Part shown: in pieces, positions 18,501-26,354 of the stretch
Layout: each line of letters opens with the position of its first letter
How positions within the stretch are numbered: position 1 is the stretch's first letter
DNA from: Hyphomicrobiales bacterium
GTDB lineage: Bacteria > Pseudomonadota > Alphaproteobacteria > Rhizobiales > Aestuariivirgaceae
DNA: 64,000 bases
Direction: 5' to 3'
Assembly (NCBI GenBank): GCA_025359215.1
Contig: JANYHE010000123.1
Coordinates: 1 to 64,000 of the forward strand
The notes under the pieces: model-generated
The model's input: the letters and a program-made list of their open reading frames with translations, nothing else
Database searches by the model: none
Told to the model about the DNA's origin: nothing
Made by a program: the position numbers and the translations under genes

Positions 18501-18640
18501 ACATTGACAACCGGAAATTCGGCGCGAGGAAGGGCCGCAACCGGCAAAAGCTTCCAAGCAAACAGCCCGGCCAGCAAGACAGCAACCGACATCAGGATTG
18601 TGCCGACCGGCCTTCTGATACAAAATTCGGATATATTCAT
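15527..18640 (-). CDS. RND efflux pump inner-membrane transporter (AcrB/MdtB-like)
   Basis: 1037 residues, usual for an HAE1-type pump. It begins with the family N-terminus (FCIRRPVGTILMSVAVLLAG), has twelve predicted membrane segments and two large periplasmic loops. The proton-relay Asp pair is in LAVGLVVDDAIVMMENI and the relay Lys in GIVKKNAIMMVDVAIKLRR. It should export drugs or lipophilic compounds with the adaptor encoded just upstream (4-base ATGA overlap) and an outer-membrane channel that is not nearby. The 3' end overlaps the lytic transglycosylase gene on the other strand by 68 bases. Confidence 0.94.
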   Translation of the reverse strand: MNISEFCIRRPVGTILMSVAVLLAGLFAWKLLPVAALPRAEFPVVNVSANLSGASPDIMATSVATPLIKQFATIAGVDTISTSNSLGSTNIAIQFVLDRSIDAAAADVAAAIARVQRDMPKDMTSPPSYRKVNPADAPVLLLAIKSDIAALTDLDQIAQDILSPQLSTVEGVAQVSIFGSQQYAVRIEIDPGALAAKSITVAQLQAAITAANRTSPLGTLVAGPQQLTLLANTQLSNAKDFASQVIATRNGNEVKLGDVSRVIDSVANLQSAAQYDGTPAIILAVQRQPDANTVAVVDRVKALLPDLEKQLPATASISVMNDRATSVKSAVADAEYTLGLTIALVVAIVFLFIRSVRATLIPAVTVPISLIGTLAIMYLLGYSIDNVSLMGITLAVGLVVDDAIVMMENIVRHMEEEGKGAFEAAIAGSAEVGFTILSISVSLVAVFIPVLLMGGVIGRIFNEFAVVVTVAILVSMFVSLTLTPMMSARILKIDHSPNSIARALESILNSVSSAYEKLLALCLKFHPLVFLVFLGSIYATMTLFYSLPKGFFPTEDIGQLQVSTQGRQDISYSAMKVLQDKLATLIAQSPDVDHVASTVGSNSGAMNSGRMFVQLKPKDQRAPLQQVLADMRKLTSSIPGITGNATPVQNLSIGARQGASAYQLTVQSLDYDLMSTWTQKLSDAMNKDKDFFADVNSDAQNTAQQAHLVLDRNKAQALGISSDVLRSTLYAGLGGVQVSTIYNSNDSYPVIAELDPKVEWTPERLQTLQVATNSGTLVPLGTFAHIDRGAGALTVNQLGQLPAVTISYNLPPGVALGATTAEVAKLKNDLNWPANVSTAYYGTAKTFQDSTANQGLLILGAILTIYIVLGMLYESFIHPLTILSGLPAAAAGALAALYLGGFDLSIIAVIGLLMLIGIVKKNAIMMVDVAIKLRRDGMNAEDAIHKACLMRFRPIMMTTLAALMGALPIALAVGASSELRQPLGIAVVGGLLVSQALTLFITPVLYIYMEKLSGLFNRPADAPIDPLSDKNPQANPL

Positions 18641-19920
18641 GGCGCGGTGGCTCCGGCATCTTTCTTTCTATGTTTTTTAGGCGCTCCATCTGCAGGAACA
18701 GCAGCTTCGGCTGTGGGAGTATTCGTCGCTGTCGTCGCATCAGCGGGTTTGCTTGTACGTATTTGTGCGCCAACGCTCAGCTTACCTTGGCCTTCAACAA
18801 CAACTTTTTGACCTGCAACCAATCCCTTGGCGATGGCTGCCGTGTCACCTGCATAATTGGCAACATCCACAGGTGTTGCAGCTGCATTATTGTCAGCGTC
18901 TACGGTCCAAACAAAGCTACCCTTTTGGCCTTGTTGCACTGCCACTGTAGGCACCGAGAGAGCCCCAACCACTATGCCATATTGCACCTCCACTTCGAGG
19001 TGCTGGCCTGGCCACAAAGCCAATTTATCATTGGCCATAGTGGCTGCCAAAGCTATTGTTCCAGAACTTGAATCAACACTTGAATCGATAAACGTGAGCT
19101 TGCCGGTATCCAAAAGTTCGCGGCTGCCAGAGGTATAGACGCGAACAGTCACATCCAACTTCGAGTCCATCTGCGCTCGTATGGCGGGCAAGGATTGTTC
19201 CGGCAACCGAAAGGCCACTTTCAGGGGCTGCATCTGCGTTATGGTCATAAGCGGTGTTTGAGTGCCGCTTGCCGTAACCAGCGCACCAGGCATGGCCGCC
19301 ACGGCACCAAGCTTGCCATCAATGGGCGCTTTGATAGTGGCAAAATCCAATTGCAATTTGTCCGCATCAATCACAGCTTGATCGGCTTGGGTAACTTGTT
19401 CGGCAGATTTTTCAGCTGCAACTGCAGTATCTAAATCTTGCTGGGTTCCAACATGGCTCGCTGCTAAAGTCTTGGCCCGCGTAACTTGGATTGTTGCGTT
19501 TTCCAAAACAGCATTATCTTTGGCCAAGGTCGCTTCATCTTTGGCCAATGCCGCCTGCAAAGTGCGATCATCAAGTTCAACAAGAACATCACCGACTTTG
19601 ACCGTTTGCCCATCCTGCACCAGCACCTTATTCACTTGGCTGGAAATTCTGGCGTTGATATTCACTAGTGAAATCGGCTGCGCCGTGCCGTAGGCTTGCA
19701 CAATAAGTGGCAAATCAGCAGTCGTTGCTTCCGCCAGTTTGACGGCAATGGCACCACCGCCTCTTTTGCCGCCCCCTGATGGCACAGCCGCCTCGGCGGC
19801 TTGCTTTTGCAAGCCCACATACCCCATGGCCAATTGGCCAATATTATAACGCCACTGGCCATAACCCAATGCCAGAAGAAGAATAACCCAAAAAGCGGTC
19901 TTGAAATTCTTACTATTCAT
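18637..19920 (-). CDS. RND periplasmic adaptor (membrane fusion protein)
   Basis: About 427 residues from ATG 19920; the frame extends to 20001 but the added residues lack family character, and MNSKNFKTAFWVILLLALGY is a good membrane anchor. The order is anchor, first lipoyl half (QPISLVNINARISSQVNKV, DGQTVKVGDVLVELDD), coiled-coil hairpin around residues 110-170, second lipoyl half (ATIKAPIDGKLGAV), then beta-barrel and proximal domains. It bridges the RND transporter to an outer-membrane channel. The tail is rich in Ala, Thr and Lys. Coupled to the pump by ATGA. No adjacent regulator is seen. Confidence 0.92.
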   Translation of the reverse strand: MNSKNFKTAFWVILLLALGYGQWRYNIGQLAMGYVGLQKQAAEAAVPSGGGKRGGGAIAVKLAEATTADLPLIVQAYGTAQPISLVNINARISSQVNKVLVQDGQTVKVGDVLVELDDRTLQAALAKDEATLAKDNAVLENATIQVTRAKTLAASHVGTQQDLDTAVAAEKSAEQVTQADQAVIDADKLQLDFATIKAPIDGKLGAVAAMPGALVTASGTQTPLMTITQMQPLKVAFRLPEQSLPAIRAQMDSKLDVTVRVYTSGSRELLDTGKLTFIDSSVDSSSGTIALAATMANDKLALWPGQHLEVEVQYGIVVGALSVPTVAVQQGQKGSFVWTVDADNNAAATPVDVANYAGDTAAIAKGLVAGQKVVVEGQGKLSVGAQIRTSKPADATTATNTPTAEAAVPADGAPKKHRKKDAGATAP

Positions 19921-20039
19921 GCGGTTTCTCTTTCGTCGTAGTCGGGGCATTGCGAATGCTATGGTCTTATCTTTATGTTGAAATGACGGCGCACAGCACA
20001 AATTCCGTCGAACTGAACAATAATTGATGTGGCGACAAA

Positions 20040-20402
20040 ATGAACTCCCAATCCTTTAATAAATTCTGCAAAACCTTGCCGCATAGCACCCATGTGGTGC
20101 AGTGGGGTGGCAGCCATGTTTGGAAAGTGGGTGGCAAAATGTTTGCGATCTGCGGCACGCCTAAAGTAGGAGGGCTTGGGTTCACTTTCAAATGCTCGCC
20201 CATGAGCTACCAACTCTTGAAGGACCAAAAAGGTTGCAGGCCCGCACCTTATTTGGCATCTCGCGGCATGTTGTGGATTCAGTGCATTGGCCATGAGGTG
20301 CTGGATGATGAGGGATTGAAAATTTACATCGCAGAGAGTCATCGGTTAGTGACCCTCAATCTCAGTAAAAAGCTGCAACAGGAACTTAATTTTAACTGCT
20401 GA
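20040..20402 (+). CDS. MmcQ/YjbR family protein
   Basis: 120 residues. The fold is recognised from the succession FCKTLPHSTHVVQWGGSHVW, KVGGKMFAI and the C-terminal LSKKLQQEL. Family members adopt a CyaY-like fold and are annotated as possible DNA-binding proteins, but no biochemical role is established. The start has no strong Shine-Dalgarno sequence. It is divergent from the RND adaptor gene and 34 bases before the LysE-type exporter. Confidence 0.82.
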   Translation: MNSQSFNKFCKTLPHSTHVVQWGGSHVWKVGGKMFAICGTPKVGGLGFTFKCSPMSYQLLKDQKGCRPAPYLASRGMLWIQCIGHEVLDDEGLKIYIAESHRLVTLNLSKKLQQELNFNC

Positions 20403-20436
20403 CAGATTCTTGTCAACATATCCGCCATAAGGCCCA

Positions 20437-21066
20437 ATGACCTACGTTCAAAATCTCTGGATATTTTCTGTTCTGCTCGTTGGCATCATCATTGTGCCAG
20501 GCATGGATATGTTTTTTGTTGTCGCAAATTCGTTGACGGGTGGAAAATTACGCGGCCTTGCAGCCACCGCTGGCATTATGTTTGGCGGCGTTTTCCACAC
20601 AATATTTGGCGCGTTCTTTGTGGGTATTATCACAAAAATGGCACCGTCCATTATCACCCTCATTCTCTTCGCAGGGGCCGCCTATATGATGTGGATCGGA
20701 ATAACTCTGATCAAAAGTTCAATCACTGTGGATGATTTTGGCAAGGCCAACACAAAATCCATGTGGGCCGCATTTCGCCAAGGTTTCATCACCTGCATTT
20801 TAAATCCCAAAGCCTATGTGTTTGTGCTGGCCACTTATCCAATTTTTATCCAAGCAAAATATGGTCCTGTCTGGGGGCAGGCGCTGGCCATGGGATTGAT
20901 CACGATCATCGCACAACTCACCATCTATGGCAGCTTGGGTTTAGCCGCCGCAAAAAGCCGCGAGCTTTTGATCTCCAATCCGCAGGTGACGACATGGATT
21001 GGACGATTTGCCGGGGCAATGTTCATCTTTGTGGCAACTCTAACCGTGTGGCACGCGCTGCGTTAA
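20437..21066 (+). CDS. LysE/RhtB-family amino-acid exporter
   Basis: 209 residues with about six membrane segments. The family start is clear: LVGIIIVPGMDMFFVVANSL with the PGMDM segment matching the usual PGPD/NxxL motif, followed by GLAATAGIMFGGVFHT. The long hydrophobic stretches at the end (LTIYGSLGLAAAKSRELL) fit too. It should export an amino acid or derivative through the inner membrane; the substrate is unknown. Confidence 0.88.
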   Translation: MTYVQNLWIFSVLLVGIIIVPGMDMFFVVANSLTGGKLRGLAATAGIMFGGVFHTIFGAFFVGIITKMAPSIITLILFAGAAYMMWIGITLIKSSITVDDFGKANTKSMWAAFRQGFITCILNPKAYVFVLATYPIFIQAKYGPVWGQALAMGLITIIAQLTIYGSLGLAAAKSRELLISNPQVTTWIGRFAGAMFIFVATLTVWHALR

Positions 21067-21219
21067 GTCAAAAGCGGTCTTTCCTTCAAAACTCTCAAAT
21101 TTTGGCCAAAAGTTAACTTTTTCAACAAATTTGTCGCATTAACCATCCTTAACACTTTACTAACGACCTGTTTCATTGCAGGAATTATGAGCGGTTTAGA
21201 GTGTGTTGGAGTAGTTTTC

Positions 21220-21576
21220 ATGGCGAGTTTTAAAAATAAGGTGCGCATGGGCGCCGTTTTGGGTTTTGTCTTGGTTTCAAGTGCTGTGAATGCAGCCCAA
21301 GCGGCAGGTTGCCGGGCCATGGCGAAAGATGCCGCTGACGAATGGGCCAATGGCCAAATAGTGCCAGCAACCGATAGTCAACCGCCTCTGCCCGATTATG
21401 TCGTGGTCATTTCCTATGGCTATAAATATCTGGTGCCGCGCCATATGCAGCATGACGCCAATGGCAAATTACCCATGCTGGGTGAACTGGCCCGCGAATA
21501 CAACCAAGTGCAAGGTGAAGAGCAAGTCCGCTGTCTCACATCGCACGGTGTGCATTTCTACATATATCCAAACTAA
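21220..21576 (+). CDS. Small secreted protein of unknown function
   Basis: 118 residues from ATG 21220, chosen because GGAG lies nine bases before it; an ATG at 21187 is in frame but weaker. A signal peptide (residues 1-22, VLVSSAVNAAQA) leaves a mature protein of about 96 residues with two Cys, AGCRAM at its start and EQVRCLTSHG near its end, which could form one disulfide. A Tyr-rich core, DYVVVISYGYKYLVPRHM, is notable. No domain recognised. The upstream 120 bases contain TTAACCAT (21138-21145), which resembles the CtrA half site. Confidence 0.65.
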   Translation: MASFKNKVRMGAVLGFVLVSSAVNAAQAAGCRAMAKDAADEWANGQIVPATDSQPPLPDYVVVISYGYKYLVPRHMQHDANGKLPMLGELAREYNQVQGEEQVRCLTSHGVHFYIYPN

Positions 21577-21666
21577 GCACTGGTCAGTCCAAAAGGGCCG
21601 GACTGGCCATTTTCATTTTTCAAGGCATTCTGATAACCTGTGATCTCACAGTTTGGAGGCTTTGCC

Positions 21667-23022
21667 ATGAATAAACCGCTCAACCCATCTGCCTGGGAAC
21701 CATCACCCAACAATCTTGAGCCATTCTGGATGGGCTTCACGCCCAACCGCGCCTTCAAGCAACGGCCACGCATGATCGCGCGCGCCAAAGATATGCATTA
21801 TTATGATATGACTGGCCGACCCATTTTAGATGGAAGCGCTGGCTTGTGGTGCACCAATGCAGGCCATTGCCGCGAGCCCATTGTTTCAGCCATTCAAAAA
21901 TCAGCCGCCGAGCTCGATTTCGCGCCAACTTTTCAATATGGCCATCCGAAAGTTTTCGAATTGGCTTCCCGCCTTTCCACTTTGGCTCCCGCTGATTTAA
22001 ACTATGCCTTCTTCTGCAACTCTGGTTCGGAAGCAGCCGACTCTGCACTTAAAATCGCCTTGGCCTATCAGCGCATTAAAGGTGAGGCCAGTCGCACACG
22101 GCTGATTGGTCGTGAGCGCGGATATCACGGTGTGAATTTTGGCGGCATTTCAGTGGGCGGCATGGTGGCCAATCGCAAAATGTTTGGCACCATGTTGGCA
22201 GGCGTTGATCATTTGCCACACACTTACAATCGCAAGGAACAAGCTTTCACAAGGGGCGAGCCAACTTGGGGCGCGCACTTGGCTGAAGAGCTTGAACGTC
22301 TGGTTATTCTGCATGATGCATCCACCATTGCTGCTGTGATTGTGGAACCTATGGCAGGCTCCACGGGCGTGCTTGCGCCGCCAAAGGGCTATCTCAAAAA
22401 GCTGCGTGAAATTTGCACCAAGCACGGCATTTTGTTGATATTCGATGAAGTGATCACGGGTTTTGGCCGCTTGGGTTCGGCCTTTGCAGCTGAGCGTTTT
22501 GGCGTAGTTCCCGACATGATCACCTTTGCCAAAGGTGTAACCTCGGGCACAGTGCCCATGGGCGGTGTGATGGTGCGTCAGGGCATTTATGATGCCTTTA
22601 TGAATGCCAATGATCACGTGATAGAGCTGTTTCATGGCTACACCTATACAGGCCACCCCATTGCCGCTGCTGCAGGCATGGCGACCCTTGATGTGTACCG
22701 CGATGAAAAGCTGTTTGAACGGGCAGCCTCTTTGGAAACCAAATGGGCCGATGCCGCCTTTACCTTGCAGGGCCACCCTATGGTTGAAGACATTCGCACC
22801 ATTGGTTTGGTGGGCGCCATTGATATGAAGCCGATTGAAGCAAAGCCCGGGCTGCGCGCCTATAAAGCGATGGAGAATGCCTTCCACGACCACGGCTTCC
22901 TGCTGCGCATCACGGGTGATACTATCGCCTTGTCGCCACCTTTGATTATCACTGAAGATCAGATCAATGAAATCTTTGTCGATAAAATTCCAAAAATCCT
23001 CGCATCAGTGTCCAACTTATAA
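21667..23022 (+). CDS. Class III omega-amino-acid:pyruvate aminotransferase
   Basis: 451 residues from ATG 21667, eight bases after GGAGG. PLP-dependent transfer of an omega-amino group, probably from beta-alanine or a related amine, to pyruvate. Marks: LDGSAGLWCTNAGHCREPI, FFCNSGSEAADSALKIALAY (PLP phosphate), GRERGYHGVNFGGISVGGM, LLIFDEVITGFGRLG (Asp to the pyridine N) and the Lys in MITFAKGVTSGTVPMGGV. The LWCTNAGHCR segment is typical of beta-alanine:pyruvate enzymes. Monocistronic, followed by a hairpin. Confidence 0.92.
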   Translation: MNKPLNPSAWEPSPNNLEPFWMGFTPNRAFKQRPRMIARAKDMHYYDMTGRPILDGSAGLWCTNAGHCREPIVSAIQKSAAELDFAPTFQYGHPKVFELASRLSTLAPADLNYAFFCNSGSEAADSALKIALAYQRIKGEASRTRLIGRERGYHGVNFGGISVGGMVANRKMFGTMLAGVDHLPHTYNRKEQAFTRGEPTWGAHLAEELERLVILHDASTIAAVIVEPMAGSTGVLAPPKGYLKKLREICTKHGILLIFDEVITGFGRLGSAFAAERFGVVPDMITFAKGVTSGTVPMGGVMVRQGIYDAFMNANDHVIELFHGYTYTGHPIAAAAGMATLDVYRDEKLFERAASLETKWADAAFTLQGHPMVEDIRTIGLVGAIDMKPIEAKPGLRAYKAMENAFHDHGFLLRITGDTIALSPPLIITEDQINEIFVDKIPKILASVSNL

Positions 23023-23052
23023 CTCTCATAAGCCCAGACATGGGATTCACTT

Positions 23053-23082
23053 AAGCCCTGAGACATAATAGTCTTAGGGCTT
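23053..23082 (+). terminator. Hairpin after the aminotransferase gene
   Basis: AAGCCCTGAGAC (23053-23064) pairs with GTCTTAGGGCTT (23071-23082) over twelve positions with one G-U, around loop ATAATA. No T run follows, so termination would be weak. Confidence 0.5.
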
Positions 23083-23116
23083 ATTGATTCGGTGGTTGTG
23101 CCGAAAAGGGTGAGGC

Positions 23117-24331
23117 ATGCAAAGGCGCGACGGAATTAACATAGCGGCAACGTGTTTATGTGTGGTCACCGCCATTGGTGCAGGCTTTTACATGTATGTC
23201 GGTGGCTCGGCGCCCCTTTTAGCGGCCGTGGTTGCGGTCATCGCTTTGGCTTTTGGTCAAATTGTAAGTTTGGTCGCAAGCCAGCAGCTCACCAAAGATT
23301 TCCAAGATTCGCACAAAGCGCTGGCCTCAGATATTTTCGACGTTTCGCAAACCAATGTTGAAGCCAAACGCCATTCCGATTTTCTGCTCACGCAACTGGC
23401 AGACATGCGCACTGAGAATGCAAAGAACAGTGCTGCGGTGGCAACAGGTTTTGCAGATTTGAAATCAACCTATGCCAGTTTGGCAAAAGATCTTCAAACC
23501 AGTCTGGCAACACCGCGCACATACTACACACCTTCACCGGAGGTCGTTGTTGAAAAGCAAACAGAAAAGCCGGAAGCGCCACTGGTCGTTGCCTCGCCTT
23601 ATGGAGAGCAATTGTTAGTGGCCCTTGAGCCCATTGTCGACTTGCACACGGGCAGCACCGCGCATTACCGCATGCATCTGGGAATGCAGTCACCCACGAG
23701 TGAAGCATTGAGCCACGAAGTGTTATTGCACCATGCCGACCGCACCGGCGTTCGCCCTCAGCTTGATATGTTCGCGGCGCGTGAAGCTGAAATTTTACTG
23801 CGCCGCTTGCGCCAGCGCGACCCTTCGCTCAATATTTTTGTGCCCATTGGCGCTGAAACCCTGTCTTCACCAAAAGCTTTGGCGCAAATGATTGCAGATC
23901 GTCATGCCGCCGCTGATGTGGCACAAGGCCTCGCTTATGAATTGCCGCATGCCATGCTGGCAGGCCTAAGTGAAAATGCTTTGGAAGGTCTTGCGATGCT
24001 GGCCCGCCAAGGGGCTATGCTGGCCCTCACCAATGTTTCGCTCGCTGGTCTTGATCTTCAAGCCATGAGCACTTTGAACGTGCGCTTTGTGGGCCTTGAT
24101 GTGGCCGCCATTGATGTGACCACCGGACCTTCTGCCGCAATGATTGGTTTTGCCCAAGCGGCGAGAGCATCACGTGTTCAAATGATAGTAACCGGAGTTG
24201 CTTATCCTCGCATCATAGCAAGTCTGCCGCAAATCACCCGCTTGGCATCGGGCCCCTGTTTTGCTGCACCACGCCGCGTGAAGCGTGAATTGGCCGAAGA
24301 AACTGCGACCCGTTTTAATGCTGCTGCATAA
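23117..24331 (+). CDS. Membrane-anchored degenerate EAL-domain protein
   Basis: 404 residues. Two membrane segments (about 8-30 and 33-55) are followed by a coiled-coil-like stretch to residue 130 and a linker rich in Pro and Glu. From about residue 168 an EAL fold begins (ALEPIVDLHTGSTAHYRMHL), but the catalytic Glu of EAL is absent, the DDFGTG metal motif is replaced by LTNVSLAG, the Lys of DxLKID is missing (VGLDVAAID) and the AEGVE Glu is replaced (IVTGVAY). It therefore should not hydrolyse c-di-GMP; it may be a scaffold or sensor. Lies before the HAD/ribF pair. Confidence 0.78.
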   Translation: MQRRDGINIAATCLCVVTAIGAGFYMYVGGSAPLLAAVVAVIALAFGQIVSLVASQQLTKDFQDSHKALASDIFDVSQTNVEAKRHSDFLLTQLADMRTENAKNSAAVATGFADLKSTYASLAKDLQTSLATPRTYYTPSPEVVVEKQTEKPEAPLVVASPYGEQLLVALEPIVDLHTGSTAHYRMHLGMQSPTSEALSHEVLLHHADRTGVRPQLDMFAAREAEILLRRLRQRDPSLNIFVPIGAETLSSPKALAQMIADRHAAADVAQGLAYELPHAMLAGLSENALEGLAMLARQGAMLALTNVSLAGLDLQAMSTLNVRFVGLDVAAIDVTTGPSAAMIGFAQAARASRVQMIVTGVAYPRIIASLPQITRLASGPCFAAPRRVKRELAEETATRFNAAA

Positions 24332-24337
24332 TCCGGC

Positions 24338-25153
24338 ATGAAAGACCTTTCGAATCGTTTTCCTGTTTGGTTCTGTGACATTTGGGGCGTTGTCCATGAT
24401 GGCTATAAACCCATCACGCCGACAACCGATTCACTTCATCAGCACCGCATCAACGGCGGTGTGGTCGTTCTCGTTACCAATTCGCCCCGCACGGCAAGTG
24501 CAGTTGAAACTCAATTGGCAGAGATTGGCGTTTCGCACCAAAGTTACGATGCGATTGTCACTTCAGGCGATGTGACCCGCACGCTCATCACGCAGCACGG
24601 CGGCGGCAAGATTTTTCACCTGGGCCCAAAGCGCGATTATTCGATTTATGATGGCTTGAATATCAAATGCGTTGAACTGGCCGATGCTGAATCTGTGCTT
24701 TGCACAGGGTTGTTTGATGAAGAGAAAGAAATTCCATCGGATTACACGTCGCTTCTCACCAGCATGAATGAACTTCGCCTCACCATGATATGCGCTAACC
24801 CTGATAAGGTGGTGCGCAAAGGTGATGCCCTGATTTATTGTGCAGGCGCATTGGCCGAAAACTATAAAAATCTAGGCGGCAAAGTGCTTATGGCTGGAAA
24901 ACCATATGCACCGATTTACAATCTGGCAGTGCTCACCGCCGAAAATATCGGCGGCAAACATTTGAAAAGTGAGCAGATTCTCGCAATCGGCGATGGACCC
25001 GAAACGGATATCAAGGGCGCTGCAGATTTTGGCTTATCGTGCGTTCTCATAACCGGCGGCATCAACGAAGGAAAGGATTTGGAAGCCCGCGTAAGGCAAC
25101 TGGTGCCGCACGCCAAGATTCTCCGCGCTGTTGCAGAACTAGACTGGACTTAA
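24338..25153 (+). CDS. HAD-superfamily IIA hydrolase (TIGR01459-like)
   Basis: 271 residues. HAD motif I is FCDIWGVVHDGY, motif II VVLVTNSPR, motif III the Lys in MAGKPYAPIY, motif IV AIGDGPETDIKGA. The IIA-type cap lies between motifs II and III, like NagD and p-nitrophenylphosphatase relatives. Its substrate is unknown; it is regularly found immediately before ribF in Alphaproteobacteria, as here (21 bases apart), so a phosphatase step related to flavin metabolism has some appeal but is unproven. Confidence 0.9.
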   Translation: MKDLSNRFPVWFCDIWGVVHDGYKPITPTTDSLHQHRINGGVVVLVTNSPRTASAVETQLAEIGVSHQSYDAIVTSGDVTRTLITQHGGGKIFHLGPKRDYSIYDGLNIKCVELADAESVLCTGLFDEEKEIPSDYTSLLTSMNELRLTMICANPDKVVRKGDALIYCAGALAENYKNLGGKVLMAGKPYAPIYNLAVLTAENIGGKHLKSEQILAIGDGPETDIKGAADFGLSCVLITGGINEGKDLEARVRQLVPHAKILRAVAELDWT

Positions 25154-25174
25154 AGTTTTAGCTAAGGCCCAGCC

Positions 25175-26131
25175 ATGATCGAGATTGCACCCCATGAAAC
25201 CTTGCCTGACACTTTACGTGGAAGCGTGGTGGCCATTGGTAATTTCGATGGATTGCACCGCGGCCACCGTGAACTGATAGCGGTTGCCAAGAAAATTGCT
25301 GCTGAGAAGAATGTGCCTTGGGGCCTAGTCACGTTTGAACCGCATCCGCGAAGCTTTTTTCGCCCGCAAGAACCGGTTTTTCGCCTGACACCTTATCCTC
25401 TGAAGCTCCGCCTTGCTGAAACTTTGGGGGCTCATTTTGTGGCCTGCCTCGCTTTTGATGAAGCCTTGGCCAACAGCACACCGGAAGAATTCATCGCCGA
25501 GCAGCTGGTGGCTAAGCTCGGCCTTTCACATATTGTGACGGGTTATGATTTCCACTTCGGCAAAGGCCGCAAAGGTGGGCCCGAAACTTTACGCGCCATG
25601 GGCGAAAAGTTGAATTTCGGTGTCACCGTTGTCGATCAAGTGACTGATGATGGCGATGAGCGCGCACCCTTTTCCTCAAGCTCCATCCGCACTGCTTTGC
25701 GCCGGGGGCATGTGAAAGCAGCCGCCCGTGAATTGGGCTATCCATGGACTGTGATGGGCGAGGTGGTGCATGGCGATAAGCGCGGCCGCACCATTGGTTT
25801 CCCCACGGCCAATATTGTCGTCGATCCCGGTGCTGAACCGTTTCGCGGCATTTATGCTGTGACTGTGCGTGAGCTGGGTTCAACGGTTGAATGGCAGGGT
25901 GCAGCTTATTTCGGTGATCGCCCCACATTCGAAACTAACCGGACATTCCTAGAGGTTTACCTTCTCGACCAAGATATCGACCTTTACGGCAAGACTTTGC
26001 TTGTGAGTTTTATTGATCTGATCAGGGGTGACAAAGCCTTCAAGTCAGTCGATGAGCTGATCACCCAAATGCACCAAGACTGCAAAGATGTGCGGAAAGT
26101 CCTGGCATCTCACGCACTCAATCATCCTTAG
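25175..26131 (+). CDS. ribF: Bifunctional riboflavin kinase / FAD synthetase
   Basis: 318 residues. Makes FMN then FAD from riboflavin. The N-terminal FMN adenylyltransferase domain shows VVAIGNFDGLHRGHREL and GYDFHFGKGRKG; the C-terminal flavokinase domain from about residue 185 shows GEVVHGDKRGRTIGFPTANI and the conserved GIYAV, with NRTFLEVYLLDQDIDLYGK. The last 14 bases overlap the convergent DUF4170 gene. Confidence 0.96.
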   Translation: MIEIAPHETLPDTLRGSVVAIGNFDGLHRGHRELIAVAKKIAAEKNVPWGLVTFEPHPRSFFRPQEPVFRLTPYPLKLRLAETLGAHFVACLAFDEALANSTPEEFIAEQLVAKLGLSHIVTGYDFHFGKGRKGGPETLRAMGEKLNFGVTVVDQVTDDGDERAPFSSSSIRTALRRGHVKAAARELGYPWTVMGEVVHGDKRGRTIGFPTANIVVDPGAEPFRGIYAVTVRELGSTVEWQGAAYFGDRPTFETNRTFLEVYLLDQDIDLYGKTLLVSFIDLIRGDKAFKSVDELITQMHQDCKDVRKVLASHALNHP

Positions 26132-26354
26132 AGGGATCGAGCAGCCTGTGCAGGTGCACGATGAAATAACGCATTTGCGCGTTGTCGATCGTCTCGCGTG
26201 CTTTGCCTACCCAAGCTTGGTGCGCTGATGCATAATTGGGAAAAAATCCAACCACATCGAGCGATGCTAAATCCTTGAATGTGACATGAGACACATCATC
26301 AAGTTCACCACCAAAAACCAAGTGGATAAGTTGCTCATCTTTCTTTGCCGTCAT
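26118..26354 (-). CDS. DUF4170 family small protein
   Basis: 78 residues, cytoplasmic. The sequence HLVFGGELDDVSHVTFKD, GFFPNYASAHQAWVGKA and MRYFIVHLHRLLDP fits DUF4170, a small alphaproteobacterial family of unknown function. Its ATG overlaps the stop of the phosphatase gene upstream by ATGA, so the two are coupled, and its end overlaps ribF on the other strand. Confidence 0.85.
   Translation of the reverse strand: MTAKKDEQLIHLVFGGELDDVSHVTFKDLASLDVVGFFPNYASAHQAWVGKARETIDNAQMRYFIVHLHRLLDPSKDD

Noticed and set aside
22150..22893. Open frame of 247 codons on the minus strand within the aminotransferase gene
   Set aside because: Antisense to the PLP-binding region and rich in His, Gly and Asn as expected of a complementary frame.
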